Source of the DNA: DATBJG01 sp963790545
Lineage (GTDB): Bacteria; Acidobacteriota; Vicinamibacteria; Vicinamibacterales; JAMQPK01
NCBI GenBank assembly: GCA_963790545.1
Contig: CAWBPA010000003.1
Location: 80,140 to 144,139, forward strand
DNA length: 64,000 nt
Reading direction: 5' to 3'
Below, one piece after another: positions 30,222-37,825 of the stretch (the stretch's first letter is position 1; each line of letters begins with the position of its first letter). Below the pieces are notes generated by a model that saw nothing but the letters and a program-made list of their open reading frames with translations, made no database searches and was not told where the DNA came from. The position numbers and the translations under genes were made by a program.

Positions 30222-31814
30222 GTGCGTACACCCTTTTCCCTCGGCTTTCTCGCCGCTTTGTGCCTGACTGCCATCGCGACCGCGGCTGGCGACAGCCGTG
30301 TCGCTGATGCGGCCATGCGAGGAGATCGGGAAGCGGTCCGCGTCCTGTTGCGCCGGGCCGATGTCAATGGGGCGCAGGCCGATGGCATGACGGCACTGCA
30401 CTGGGCCGCGTCGAGAGATGACGAGGCGATGGCGAAACTATTGGTTGCGGCACGCGCGAACGTGCGAGCCACAACAAGGCTCGGAGGGTTCACGCCTCTC
30501 TGGATGGCGGCTCAAAACGGCAACGCCCTGATGATTGAGCTACTTCTCGATGCTGGGGCGGAAGCCAATGTGGCCTCGACGTTGGGGGTCACGCCTCTGA
30601 TGATGGCTGCCGCCACAGGCCGAGTGGACGCGGTCAAGCTGCTCGTCGTCCGAGGCGCAGACGTCAACGCGCAGGAGCAGACATACGGCCAGACACCCCT
30701 GATGTTTGCTGCCGCGCATAATCGTCCTGAAGCGATCGGGATGCTGATCGAGCTTGGCGCCAGGTCCGACGCGGCCACGAAGATCAGGATGCCTCCAGCA
30801 CGCGGCCGTGGGGCGGGCGCCGCGGCGGGAACGCCCGCAACTCCTGCGCCCACGACGGAGCAGCCTCCCGCCGCCGGAAGCCCGGAAGAGCCCAGAGAAG
30901 CGCAAGAGCCAATGGGCGGCCTGACGCCGCTGCTGTACGCGGTTCGACAGGGACACCGGGAGGCGGTGGACGTTCTGCTCGATCGTGGAGCAGACATCAA
31001 TCAGGCCAGCGCCGACAAGACGAGCCCGTTGATGATGGCAGTCATCAATGGACGCTTTGACCTCGCGATGGATTTGCTCGATCGCGGAGCGGATCCCAAG
31101 GTCACAACGATGGCGGGCGGGACGCCACTCTACCGTGTGGTCGACCTGCAGTGGGCGCCGAAGTCCTTCTATCCTCAGCCAAGTACGAAGCAGGAGAAGG
31201 TGACCTACCTCGAGTTGATGAAGGCGCTGCTCACCCGAGGCGCGAATCCAAACGCGAGATTGACCAGACAGCTCTGGTACACGGGGTACGGCTTTGAACT
31301 GGATGGTCTGGATCCGGCCGGAGCCACGCCATTCTGGCGTGCTGCGCAGGTTGCGGACCTTGACGCAATGCGATTGCTCGTGGCGTGGGGCGCCAATCCC
31401 AACATCGCCACAATCGAAGGCGTCACGCCTCTCCTGGCCGCGGCTGGGGACGGCTTCCACGGCAACGACGCAATCACCGTTCCTGCCGGGCGCATGCCGG
31501 CGGTCAGGTATCTGGTTGAAGAGTGCCAGGCGGACGTGAACGCGATCGACAAGAAGGCCGGCGACTCGACGAGCATCCTCCATACGAACACTCGCGCCTA
31601 TACGCCCCTGCACAGCGCCGCGGCGAGGGGCGACAACGAAATGATTCTCTACCTGGTTTCGAAGGGTGCGCGAGTCGATCTCGTGGGCAAGAATGGGTTG
31701 ACCGCGGCGGACATGGCCAACGGCCCGAGAGAGCGCATTCAGCCATTTCCCGAAACGCTGAAACTGCTCGTCAGCCTGGGGGCCAAAAACTCGAACCGGT
31801 GCGTGTCGTGTTGA
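30222..31814 (+). CDS. Exported ankyrin-repeat protein
   Basis: From GTG 30222 there is a signal peptide (LGFLAALCLTAIATAAG). At least nine ankyrin repeats follow, including DGMTALHWAASRDDEAMAKL, GFTPLWMAAQNGNALMIELL, GVTPLMMAAATGRVDAVKLL and YTPLHSAAARGDNEMILYLV. A Pro/Ala/Gly-rich insert lies near residues 190-225. Such proteins commonly follow DUF1592/DUF1552 pairs in Acidobacteria and may scaffold them. The gene starts 9 bp after DUF1552, so one operon of three is likely. The stop codon overlaps the start of a REP-like element. Confidence 0.9.
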   Translation: MRTPFSLGFLAALCLTAIATAAGDSRVADAAMRGDREAVRVLLRRADVNGAQADGMTALHWAASRDDEAMAKLLVAARANVRATTRLGGFTPLWMAAQNGNALMIELLLDAGAEANVASTLGVTPLMMAAATGRVDAVKLLVVRGADVNAQEQTYGQTPLMFAAAHNRPEAIGMLIELGARSDAATKIRMPPARGRGAGAAAGTPATPAPTTEQPPAAGSPEEPREAQEPMGGLTPLLYAVRQGHREAVDVLLDRGADINQASADKTSPLMMAVINGRFDLAMDLLDRGADPKVTTMAGGTPLYRVVDLQWAPKSFYPQPSTKQEKVTYLELMKALLTRGANPNARLTRQLWYTGYGFELDGLDPAGATPFWRAAQVADLDAMRLLVAWGANPNIATIEGVTPLLAAAGDGFHGNDAITVPAGRMPAVRYLVEECQADVNAIDKKAGDSTSILHTNTRAYTPLHSAAARGDNEMILYLVSKGARVDLVGKNGLTAADMANGPRERIQPFPETLKLLVSLGAKNSNRCVSC

Positions 31815-31911
31815 CGCGGGGGCTAAAGCCCCCGCGCTACAGGTGGCCGCGAAACAAGATTTGCTGATCGTCCATGCCGGTTTGTAGCGCGGGGGCTTTA
31901 GCCCCCGCGTC
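31813..31911. repeat. Paired GGGGGCTAAAGCCCCC elements (BIME-like)
   Basis: A 29-bp unit at 31813-31841, centred on GGGGGCTAAAGCCCCC and ending GCGCTACA, is followed 41 bp later by its exact inverted copy (31883-31911). Each unit is itself a palindrome. The element begins on the last two bases of the ankyrin gene's stop codon and separates it from the convergent dioxygenase gene. Other copies are at 32888-32916 and 46109-46177. A bidirectional terminator or REP/BIME role is likely. Confidence 0.8.
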
Positions 31912-31928
31912 GCGACTCATCCGCGTTC

Positions 31929-32672
31929 TCAGACGCGCACACCAATGCTGAAGTTCCCCGCGTAACCACCGCCCGACGCCGACAGCGGCAGCAGTAACTG
32001 ACTGCCGCCCCCCTGGAAAATCCCGTCGCGCGAGTTCGTCGTATCCCGTCGCCCCTTGCTGCTGTAAGGAGTCTGCGCGTGAACGATGTCGGTGAGGGAT
32101 TCATCAAAGAACATCTGCGATGTGAATTCGAGCCCGCTGCCACTCCCCGGGGTAGTACGTACCTTGAAATGAATGTGTACGGCTCGTCCCATGTACCATC
32201 CGGGATAAATGGTCACGAACTGAGCGACGCCAGCGGGGTCGCTGAGTTGGTAACCGCGCAGAAACTTCTGGCCCACTGTGTTCTGCGGAGAAATATCCGA
32301 ATAGAGACCAAGCGCATCGCAATGCCACATGTCGACGAGCGCACCACCGAGTGGCGTGCATGTTCCGCCCGCTCCGATCTGCGAAAGTTGCACGGTAAGC
32401 GTGAGCGGTACGCCGCTCTTGACACTTCCGGTCGTCGGGTCTGAACGGATATCGGATCGGTTCAGCCGCTCGTCCACGAAGTACGGGCCTTCTGTCACCG
32501 CCGGCGTGACGATGCAGGACGCATTGCTCGAGGACCCCGTCGTCGACGAAGGCGACGTCGGCGAACCTGATGACTCACCACCGCACCCGAGAAACGCTAG
32601 CTCGACCACCGAACTCATCGAGTACAGAGCATCGCGTCGCGAAATATCCTGAAGCGTTCGAGTTGGGCTCAC
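31929..32672 (-). CDS. Intradiol ring-cleavage dioxygenase-like lipoprotein
   Basis: The start is GTG 32672, after GGAGG at 6-nt spacing. The N-terminus RTLQDISRRDALYSMSSVVE reads into LAFLGCGGESSGS, which combines a Tat-like RR and a lipobox-type Cys. A Ser/Thr linker leads to TPAVTEGPYFVDERLNRSDI, ALVDMWHCDALGLYSD, GYQLSDPAGVAQFVTIYPGW and YMGRAVHIHFKV. The Tyr and HxH residues match the Fe(III) ligands of protocatechuate/catechol dioxygenase beta-barrels. It is likely an exported aromatic-ring dioxygenase, with unknown substrate. Confidence 0.88.
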   Translation of the reverse strand: MSPTRTLQDISRRDALYSMSSVVELAFLGCGGESSGSPTSPSSTTGSSSNASCIVTPAVTEGPYFVDERLNRSDIRSDPTTGSVKSGVPLTLTVQLSQIGAGGTCTPLGGALVDMWHCDALGLYSDISPQNTVGQKFLRGYQLSDPAGVAQFVTIYPGWYMGRAVHIHFKVRTTPGSGSGLEFTSQMFFDESLTDIVHAQTPYSSKGRRDTTNSRDGIFQGGGSQLLLPLSASGGGYAGNFSIGVRV

Positions 32673-32887
32673 TAAATCCTCCTGATCATTAACCCACCTG
32701 CACAGCGTCGGGCAGACGCGGCATCGAAGAGCAATGACCGTACCAGCAGCGGCGGGTTCGCGAGACAGCAAACTCGATCCGGTGGGTGATTGCCGTGTGT
32801 GCAACCACGAGACCACCAGCAAACAGATCGATGACTCAGATCGTGGCGACGATGTGAAACAAATGTGGCAACCTGATCGCGGCGCCT

Positions 32888-32916
32888 GACGCGGGGGCTA
32901 AAGCCCCCGCGCTACA
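32888..32916. repeat. Single GGGGGCTAAAGCCCCC unit in a gene-free gap
   Basis: This is the same 29-bp unit as at 31813, here alone. It is followed by two CTACAACAGTCGAC-type repeats (starting near 32912 and 32925). The surrounding gap, 32673-33066, has no gene. Its left 200 bp show nothing recognisable beyond the likely promoter and leader region of the dioxygenase gene, and its right end is the hairpin described next. Confidence 0.75.
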
Positions 32917-32995
32917 ACAGTCGACTACAACAGTCGACGGTCGCTGGATGTCCTGACTCCATGACGCGGCGTCCAACCGCGAGGACGAATAAAAG

Positions 32996-33067
32996 AATAA
33001 AGGGGTCGGGAGTCTTTTTCGCACCTGAGATACCGGACGCACGAAAAAGACTCCCGACCCCTTTATT
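32996..33067. terminator. Perfect 26-bp-arm hairpin at the histidine kinase 3' end
   Basis: Arms 32996-33021 and 33042-33067 are exactly complementary, with a 20-nt loop. The arms contain GGGGTCGGGAGTC and a run of T/A that gives a U-rich tail on either strand. The right arm touches the stop codon of the minus-strand kinase at 33067. It should work as a strong terminator. Its length and perfection also fit a dispersed palindromic element. Confidence 0.7.
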
Positions 33068-34590
33068 CAGTCAGATTCCGCAGGCAGACGGATCGTGAAG
33101 ATCGATCCGTTGTCGGGGGCGCTCGCGGCGGTAATCGTGCCGCCATGGCGTTCCACGATGGCTTTGACAATCGACAAGCCGAGCCCGCTGCCCGCGGTGT
33201 CGTGCGTCCGCGACGGATCGACTTTGTAGAAGCGATCGAACACATTCGGCAAGTGCTGAAGCGGAATTCCTGGCCCCGAATCGCGGACCGTCAGCACCAC
33301 GTGCCCGTCGTCAAGTTCTGCACCGAGTGCGACGCGCCCTTCTGCCGGCGTGTGCCTCACGGCGTTGGCGGCAAGATTCTGCAGCGCCTGCTCGAGGCGG
33401 AGTGCGTCACCAACGACAATTTCCGCACCCGGAGCAATTGACGAGGTGATCGTGATGTGTTTTCGAGCGGCATCGCGTTCGTGACGGGCCACAACCCGTC
33501 CGAACAGATTCTCGATTGGAACGTCCTGCAGCTCCAGCGTGTCTCCCCCGCCTTCGAGCTTCGCCAGCTCGAGCAGATCCCCGATGATGTGTTCCAATCG
33601 TCGAGTCTCCTCGCTGACGATGCCGACGTATCGTGCACGTGCAGAACTATCCAACGTGAGTTCGGGCATGGAGAGCGTCTCGAGATAGCCACGCATCGCG
33701 GTCAACGGCGTTCGCAGTTCATGCGACACGTCCGCCAGCAACAGCCGTCGCGCTCGATCTGCCGCCTGCAGCTCCTCGGCGCGCACCTCGAGATCTCGCG
33801 CCATGCGATTAAAGGCCGAAGCCAGGCCCGCCACTTCGTCGCCGCCGTCCTCGCGTGCGCGTGCCGCCAGGTCTCCCGAACCCACACGAACCGCCGCGGC
33901 CTCGAGACTACGGATGCGGCGTCGCACAGGCCCGAAGATCAGGAATGACGCAAGGGCCGTTGCGCCCGCAACCAGTGCGGCGCCCACCACCGCCAATGTG
34001 GGCCCCCACTGCGAAAGGGAAGACTGAGGCGCAACAGAAACCACACCCACGACACCGCTCTCGAGGACGATCTCGGCAGGCGGACCCGTGCCACGTGGTG
34101 GAGGCCGCAGGCCAAACGGTGGTGGCGGCGGACCGGGCATCTCGGGTCCAGGAAACGGATCGGCCATCCGCGGCCGAGGTGATTGCTCACCAAAGCGCTG
34201 ACGATTGGGGCCGCGCGGACCTAACCGTCCGCGAACGCTCCGTTCCAGGTGTTCCCGAGCTTCATCGACGAGCTCCTCGGGGGGCAGTGCCGCGCCGGTT
34301 GCGAAAAGGCGGCCGTCGCGCATGAGCACAAAGAACGGGTAGCTGCGTTGTTGATAGGTGTTGCGCAAATAGCCTTCGAGGTCGAGATTGGGGTCAGACA
34401 TGAGGGCAAGACTGAGATCGGCTGCGACGCTCCTCGTAAAACCTCTGGGCGGCGGCCCTGACACGGATTCGCTCCGCTCGAACAGCCAGAGTATGAGCGC
34501 ACCCTGAATAGCCAGCACGCCGGCCAGAAACAGGATGAACCCAAAGGCAATCCGCCAATACAGGCTACGGTACCAAACGGTCTCAGCCAT
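33067..34590 (-). CDS. Membrane sensor histidine kinase (Cpx/OmpR-class)
   Basis: This 507-residue kinase has TM1 near residues 13-35 (IAFGFILFLAGVLAIQGALI) and a periplasmic part of about 150 residues with a Pro/Arg-rich stretch (PRPRMADPFPGPEMPGPPPP). TM2 lies near 195-220, followed by HAMP (PVRRRIRSLEAAAVRVGSGD). HisKA has LLADVSHELRTPLTAMRGYL, with His as phosphoacceptor, and HATPase_c has NLAANAVRHTP, DSGPGIP and GSGLGLSIVKAIVERHGG. Its start overlaps the response regulator's end by 8 bp, so they form one operon. The divergent Spy/CpxP-like gene upstream suggests envelope-stress sensing. Confidence 0.93.
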   Translation of the reverse strand: MAETVWYRSLYWRIAFGFILFLAGVLAIQGALILWLFERSESVSGPPPRGFTRSVAADLSLALMSDPNLDLEGYLRNTYQQRSYPFFVLMRDGRLFATGAALPPEELVDEAREHLERSVRGRLGPRGPNRQRFGEQSPRPRMADPFPGPEMPGPPPPPFGLRPPPRGTGPPAEIVLESGVVGVVSVAPQSSLSQWGPTLAVVGAALVAGATALASFLIFGPVRRRIRSLEAAAVRVGSGDLAARAREDGGDEVAGLASAFNRMARDLEVRAEELQAADRARRLLLADVSHELRTPLTAMRGYLETLSMPELTLDSSARARYVGIVSEETRRLEHIIGDLLELAKLEGGGDTLELQDVPIENLFGRVVARHERDAARKHITITSSIAPGAEIVVGDALRLEQALQNLAANAVRHTPAEGRVALGAELDDGHVVLTVRDSGPGIPLQHLPNVFDRFYKVDPSRTHDTAGSGLGLSIVKAIVERHGGTITAASAPDNGSIFTIRLPAESD

Positions 34591-35293
34591 CCAGGAACTT
34601 GTAGCCGTCGCCCCACACCGTGATGATCAGGCGGGGTGATGCAGGGTCCGCTTCGATTTTACGGCGCAGGCGCTTGACGAGCGTGTCAACACTTCGACCG
34701 GTGACGAAGGCCTGCCCTTGCCAGACCTTTGTGAGAAGACGTTCTCTCGTGAAGACGATGCCGGGATTCGACGCGAACAGATGCAGCAGGTGGAACTCCT
34801 GTCGCGTCACCTCAACCGGCGCTCCTCGCACCTTCAAGGCGCGTCGGGCCGGATCGATTTCGAGGCCGTGTATGGCCAGAGCCGGCTCCGTCTGGTGTTC
34901 TTCATCGGCGATCGGAGCGCGCCCACGTCGTGTCAACGCCCCCACACGCGCGACGAGCTCACGCATGCCGAACGGTTTCGTCAGGTAGTCGTCTGCTCCG
35001 CTATCCAACCCCAGGACCTTGTCCGACTCTTCCCTGCGTGCGGTCAAAACCAGGATCGGCACATCGCGATTGACGCCCTGCCGGCGGACGGCGCGGCAGA
35101 TGGTCACCCCATCCACACCCGGCAACATCACATCGAGCACCACGAGATCGAACGGCCGGTCGCTCAGCACCTTCAGGGCCTCGCGACCGTCGCCAATCGG
35201 AAGGCAGTCGTAGCCCTCGAGGCCCAGATGCAGGCAGACGAGGTCTCGGATATGGGGTTCGTCCTCGACCACGAGCACATGTTTTCGAGACAT
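34583..35293 (-). CDS. OmpR/PhoB-family response regulator
   Basis: The receiver domain has HVLVVEDEPHIRDLVCLHL (acidic pocket), DLVVLDVMLPGVDG (phospho-Asp), ILVLTARREE and LTKPFGMREL (Lys). The C-terminal winged helix has LEIDPARRALKVRGAPVEVT, FTRERLLTKVWQGQAFVTGR and SVDTLVKRLRRKIE. It starts at ATG 35293, since the frame's 35296 start would be GTG. It is the first gene of the two-component operon, and the 415-bp region upstream separates it from the divergent Spy gene. Confidence 0.94.
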   Translation of the reverse strand: MSRKHVLVVEDEPHIRDLVCLHLGLEGYDCLPIGDGREALKVLSDRPFDLVVLDVMLPGVDGVTICRAVRRQGVNRDVPILVLTARREESDKVLGLDSGADDYLTKPFGMRELVARVGALTRRGRAPIADEEHQTEPALAIHGLEIDPARRALKVRGAPVEVTRQEFHLLHLFASNPGIVFTRERLLTKVWQGQAFVTGRSVDTLVKRLRRKIEADPASPRLIITVWGDGYKFLDG

Positions 35294-35708
35294 CACACGG
35301 GACCTGCCCCCAGGCAGGCATGTTCCACGATTATGGCACGCGGATCCGAGGCTCCTTCTACGTCACAGTTTTTTCACGATTACGCCGCGTCAATGCCACC
35401 GTCGGTTCCGTCTAACTAGTCAGACGAAGACGGGGCAACACGGAGGACACAGAGGTCACAGAGGTCACCGAGCGAGGTGGGCGAGGTCTTCTCCATACTC
35501 TGCGCTCACCGATCACTAGTAAGACGAACCTGCGGCTCGAGCAGTTCCGCAAGGCGCGAGGTACAGCTCGCGAGGCGGGAGCCCCGCACACAACAAAAGA
35601 AGCGCCTGCGGCTCGAGCGAGGCGCCGGAGGGCAGCGCGACGCAGTCGCGCCGCCGAGCGAGCGCGAGCGGGGGTGGGGCCCCGCGAGCATTAAGAAAGG
35701 ACCGACAG
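35294..35708. repeat. Gene-free divergent region with direct repeats
   Basis: No coding frame looks real here. ACTAGTCAGACGAA (35415-35428) recurs with one mismatch at 35515-35528, exactly 100 bp away. These flank a word repeat (ACACAGAGGTCACAGAGGTC, about 35447-35466). To the right, CCTGCGGCTCGAG occurs twice (from about 35529 and 35607). GGCGCGAGGTACAG (about 35553-35566) is shared with the stretch before the quinoprotein gene at about 49208. The right end, with AAGAAAGGA before ATG 35709, is the RBS of the Spy gene. Confidence 0.55.
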
Positions 35709-36203
35709 ATGGACAAACGTCAAACCACAATCCGATGGGTCACGAGCCTGGTTGCCGGTCTCGTCATCATCTTTCTCACCGCCGCCATCGTCATTGTTCA
35801 GGCTGAACAGCCAGGTCGCGGAGGTTCCGCGTTTGGAGGACCTGGACGCTTTTTCGGGCCGGGCCTGTTCGGACTGCGCATCGCTGATCTGTCCGAGACG
35901 CAGCGTGAGCAGGTGCGCGCGATCCTGGAGCGGCATGAAGCTGAGACTCGTTCACTCTGGGAACAGCAGCGCACGGCGCGATCGGCTCTGGAGGAGTCCA
36001 TCGTCGCAAGTCCGGTTGACGAGGGCGCCGTCCGACAGAAGAGCACAGAACTCGGATCGGTTGACGCGGAACTCGCTGTCATTCGAGCGCGGATGCACGC
36101 CGAGGTCATGACGCTACTGACGCCGGAGCAGCAACAGGAACTTCAGCAACATCGTGCCAGGATGAAGGAACGCCGCGAGAGTGCACCCTCCAGAGGACGC
36201 TGA
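35709..36203 (+). CDS. Spy/CpxP-family periplasmic protein (LTXXQ motif)
   Basis: A 164-residue protein with an N-terminal membrane or signal segment (VTSLVAGLVIIFLTAAIVIV), a Gly/Phe-rich stretch (RGGSAFGGPGRFFGPGLFG), and then a helical domain. In the helical domain, LSETQREQVRAILERHEAET and LTPEQQQELQQHRARMKERR carry two copies of the LTxxQ-type motif. Spy/CpxP proteins are periplasmic chaperones and metal or stress sensors that damp a partner kinase. The divergent histidine kinase/regulator pair makes this a Cpx-like feedback module (inference). AAAGGA precedes the ATG. Confidence 0.88.
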   Translation: MDKRQTTIRWVTSLVAGLVIIFLTAAIVIVQAEQPGRGGSAFGGPGRFFGPGLFGLRIADLSETQREQVRAILERHEAETRSLWEQQRTARSALEESIVASPVDEGAVRQKSTELGSVDAELAVIRARMHAEVMTLLTPEQQQELQQHRARMKERRESAPSRGR

Positions 36204-36287
36204 GCCCGGTAGGCCCCGCTTTTGCACCAGTGAAGGTCAGATGGGCCGTCATGTGGCGGCCTACCAGGCTCCCACTGGAGAGAGGCC

Positions 36288-36716
36288 ATGCTGAGAATCA
36301 TCGCAAAACTTGTGCTGACGGTAATACTCATCGTCGTCCTCGTCGGGTTTGGTACGTACGTGCTTGGATATTGGCAAGGGGATCGGCGCGGCGACGTGGC
36401 GGTTAACGTGCCGTCGATCGATCAACAACGTGTCCGTGAAACCGGCACCGAGATCGCGGAAGGCGCTCGGGCTGCCGGAGCCCGCGTGGCGGAGGTCGTT
36501 GAAGATGGCGCCCTGACGGCCAAAATCAAGTCGAAAATGGCGCTCGATGATCACGTCAAAGCACGTGACATCGACGTTGATACCTCGGATGGGCTCATCA
36601 CGCTCACCGGTACGCTGAAGTCAGAAGAGGAACGTGAGCGAGCCGTTCAGCTTGCGCTCCAGACAGAGGGCGTGCGCACGATCATCGACGCCTTGGTGGT
36701 TTCGAATGAACTGTAG
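36288..36716 (+). CDS. BON-domain membrane protein
   Basis: An N-terminal helix (IIAKLVLTVILIVVLVGFGT) anchors the protein. A helical linker follows, and then a BON domain: GALTAKIKSKMALDDHVKAR, DIDVDTSDGLITLTGTLKSE and LALQTEGVRTIIDALVV. BON domains bind phospholipid and occur in osmotic- or envelope-stress proteins such as OsmY. It lies 84 bp after the Spy-like gene on the same strand, in line with an envelope-stress regulon. The gap has a weak GGCC..GGCC stem but no gene. Confidence 0.9.
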   Translation: MLRIIAKLVLTVILIVVLVGFGTYVLGYWQGDRRGDVAVNVPSIDQQRVRETGTEIAEGARAAGARVAEVVEDGALTAKIKSKMALDDHVKARDIDVDTSDGLITLTGTLKSEEERERAVQLALQTEGVRTIIDALVVSNEL

Positions 36717-36724
36717 TCATTCTC

Positions 36725-36848
36725 GGGTGCCAGGTGCTTGGTGCCGCGTGCTTGGTGCTGTGCAGAGTGCCGCGTGCCTAGTGCTATGCACCCAGCACCC
36801 GGCACTCTGCACAGCACCAGGCACCAAGCACCAGGCACTAAGCACCTG
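36725..36848. repeat. Word-repeat palindrome (GGTGCCAGGTGCTTGGTGC type)
   Basis: Both arms are strings of degenerate 7-8-bp words around GGTGC(C/T)(A/T)GG. The left arm (about 36725-36784) reads GGTGCCAGGTGCTTGGTGC onward. The right arm (about 36790-36848) is its near-complement, with CAGCACCAGGCACCAAGCAC. The whole forms a long imperfect hairpin between the BON gene's stop and the rhomboid gene's terminator. It has no coding capacity worth naming. Confidence 0.7.
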
Positions 36849-36925
36849 GACGACCTTTAGCCCCTGTGTCCGTGACTGCGACATGTCGCTGGACACTGCC
36901 ACAGAATGATGCAGTAGTAGCGCAA

Positions 36926-36956
36926 ACCTCCAGGCCTGGCTAGCCGGCCTGGAGGT
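36926..36956. terminator. Bidirectional terminator-like hairpin
   Basis: ACCTCCAGGCC (36926-36936) pairs perfectly with GGCCTGGAGGT (36946-36956) around a 9-nt loop. It lies 5 bp beyond the rhomboid gene's stop on the minus strand and is flanked by AAA and TTT on its outer sides. Position and shape fit an intrinsic terminator serving the convergent BON and rhomboid genes. Confidence 0.6.
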
Positions 36957-36961
36957 CAGGT

Positions 36962-37669
36962 TTATCGCGACGCCCAGCCAGCCGCTACGGGTTGCGGACC
37001 ACGACGACCCGCGGCAAAGAGCGACACCAGAAGGAGCCCAGCCACGAAGCCTCCGATATGAGCCATGTAGGCAACGCCACCCGTTTCGGAGGTGTTGGCG
37101 ATCGAACCCATCCCGTTGATCAACTGGATGAAAATCCAGAAGCCGAGCACCAGGATCGCTGGTACGTGCGCGACACCGCCCCGCGTCAGCACCCGCACGC
37201 GGTTCTTGGGAAAGAGCAACAGATAGCCGCCAAGCACACCGCTGATTGCGCCCGATGCGCCGACGGTCGGGATGACCGAGTTCAGGCTAAAGAAAATGTG
37301 GGCAAGACCGGCAGCAAATCCACACAGCAGATAAAAGGTCAAAAAGCGCAGGTGACCGACAAGCCTTTCGATGTTGTCTCCGAAAATCCATAGGTAGAGC
37401 ATGTTTCCGCCAAGATGCATCCATCCGCCATGGAGAAACATCGAGGTCAGAAGCGTGGTCCAGTACGGCAGTGGAATCGTGGGCGCCAGGTCCGTCGCGG
37501 CCGCGTATTCGCGCGGTACGACTCCCCACGCTTGAATGAATGATTGAAGCGCACCCTCCGAGGGTTGGCTGAGCTCCAGCAGAAACGCGAGAACATTCAG
37601 TACGACCAACCCGATTGTGATGAGCGGGGCTGGCCCGCCTTGGTGACGGTCATCGCCAATTGGCAGCAT
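36962..37669 (-). CDS. Rhomboid family intramembrane serine protease
   Basis: This 235-residue protein has six hydrophobic segments. MFLHGGWMHLGGNMLYLWIF is the conserved rhomboid HG..H...NM loop. IPTVGASGAISGVLGGYLLL carries the catalytic Ser in GASG, and VAYMAHIGGFVAGLLL supplies the catalytic His. Members cleave transmembrane helices within the membrane, and the substrate is unknown. The protein ends shortly after the sixth helix, as usual for the basic bacterial form. It stands alone between a terminator and the divergent KaiC gene. Confidence 0.93.
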   Translation of the reverse strand: MLPIGDDRHQGGPAPLITIGLVVLNVLAFLLELSQPSEGALQSFIQAWGVVPREYAAATDLAPTIPLPYWTTLLTSMFLHGGWMHLGGNMLYLWIFGDNIERLVGHLRFLTFYLLCGFAAGLAHIFFSLNSVIPTVGASGAISGVLGGYLLLFPKNRVRVLTRGGVAHVPAILVLGFWIFIQLINGMGSIANTSETGGVAYMAHIGGFVAGLLLVSLFAAGRRGPQPVAAGWASR

Positions 37670-37825
37670 CTTTCAGACTCCTTCCGCAAAAACTACCACC
37701 TCATTTCAGCAATCAACGTGCCAGACCCTCCAGTGACTCGATCCCCTTCATGCGAGAGATCTCAACCGAACAGGGCGCAGAACTTGCAGTCTCGACGATG
37801 AACGCCGCGACTGCGGTGGCCAGCT

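Noticed and set aside
36725..36848. CRISPR-like array
   Set aside because: The repeats are 7-8 bp words with no uniform spacers. No cas genes are visible in the window.
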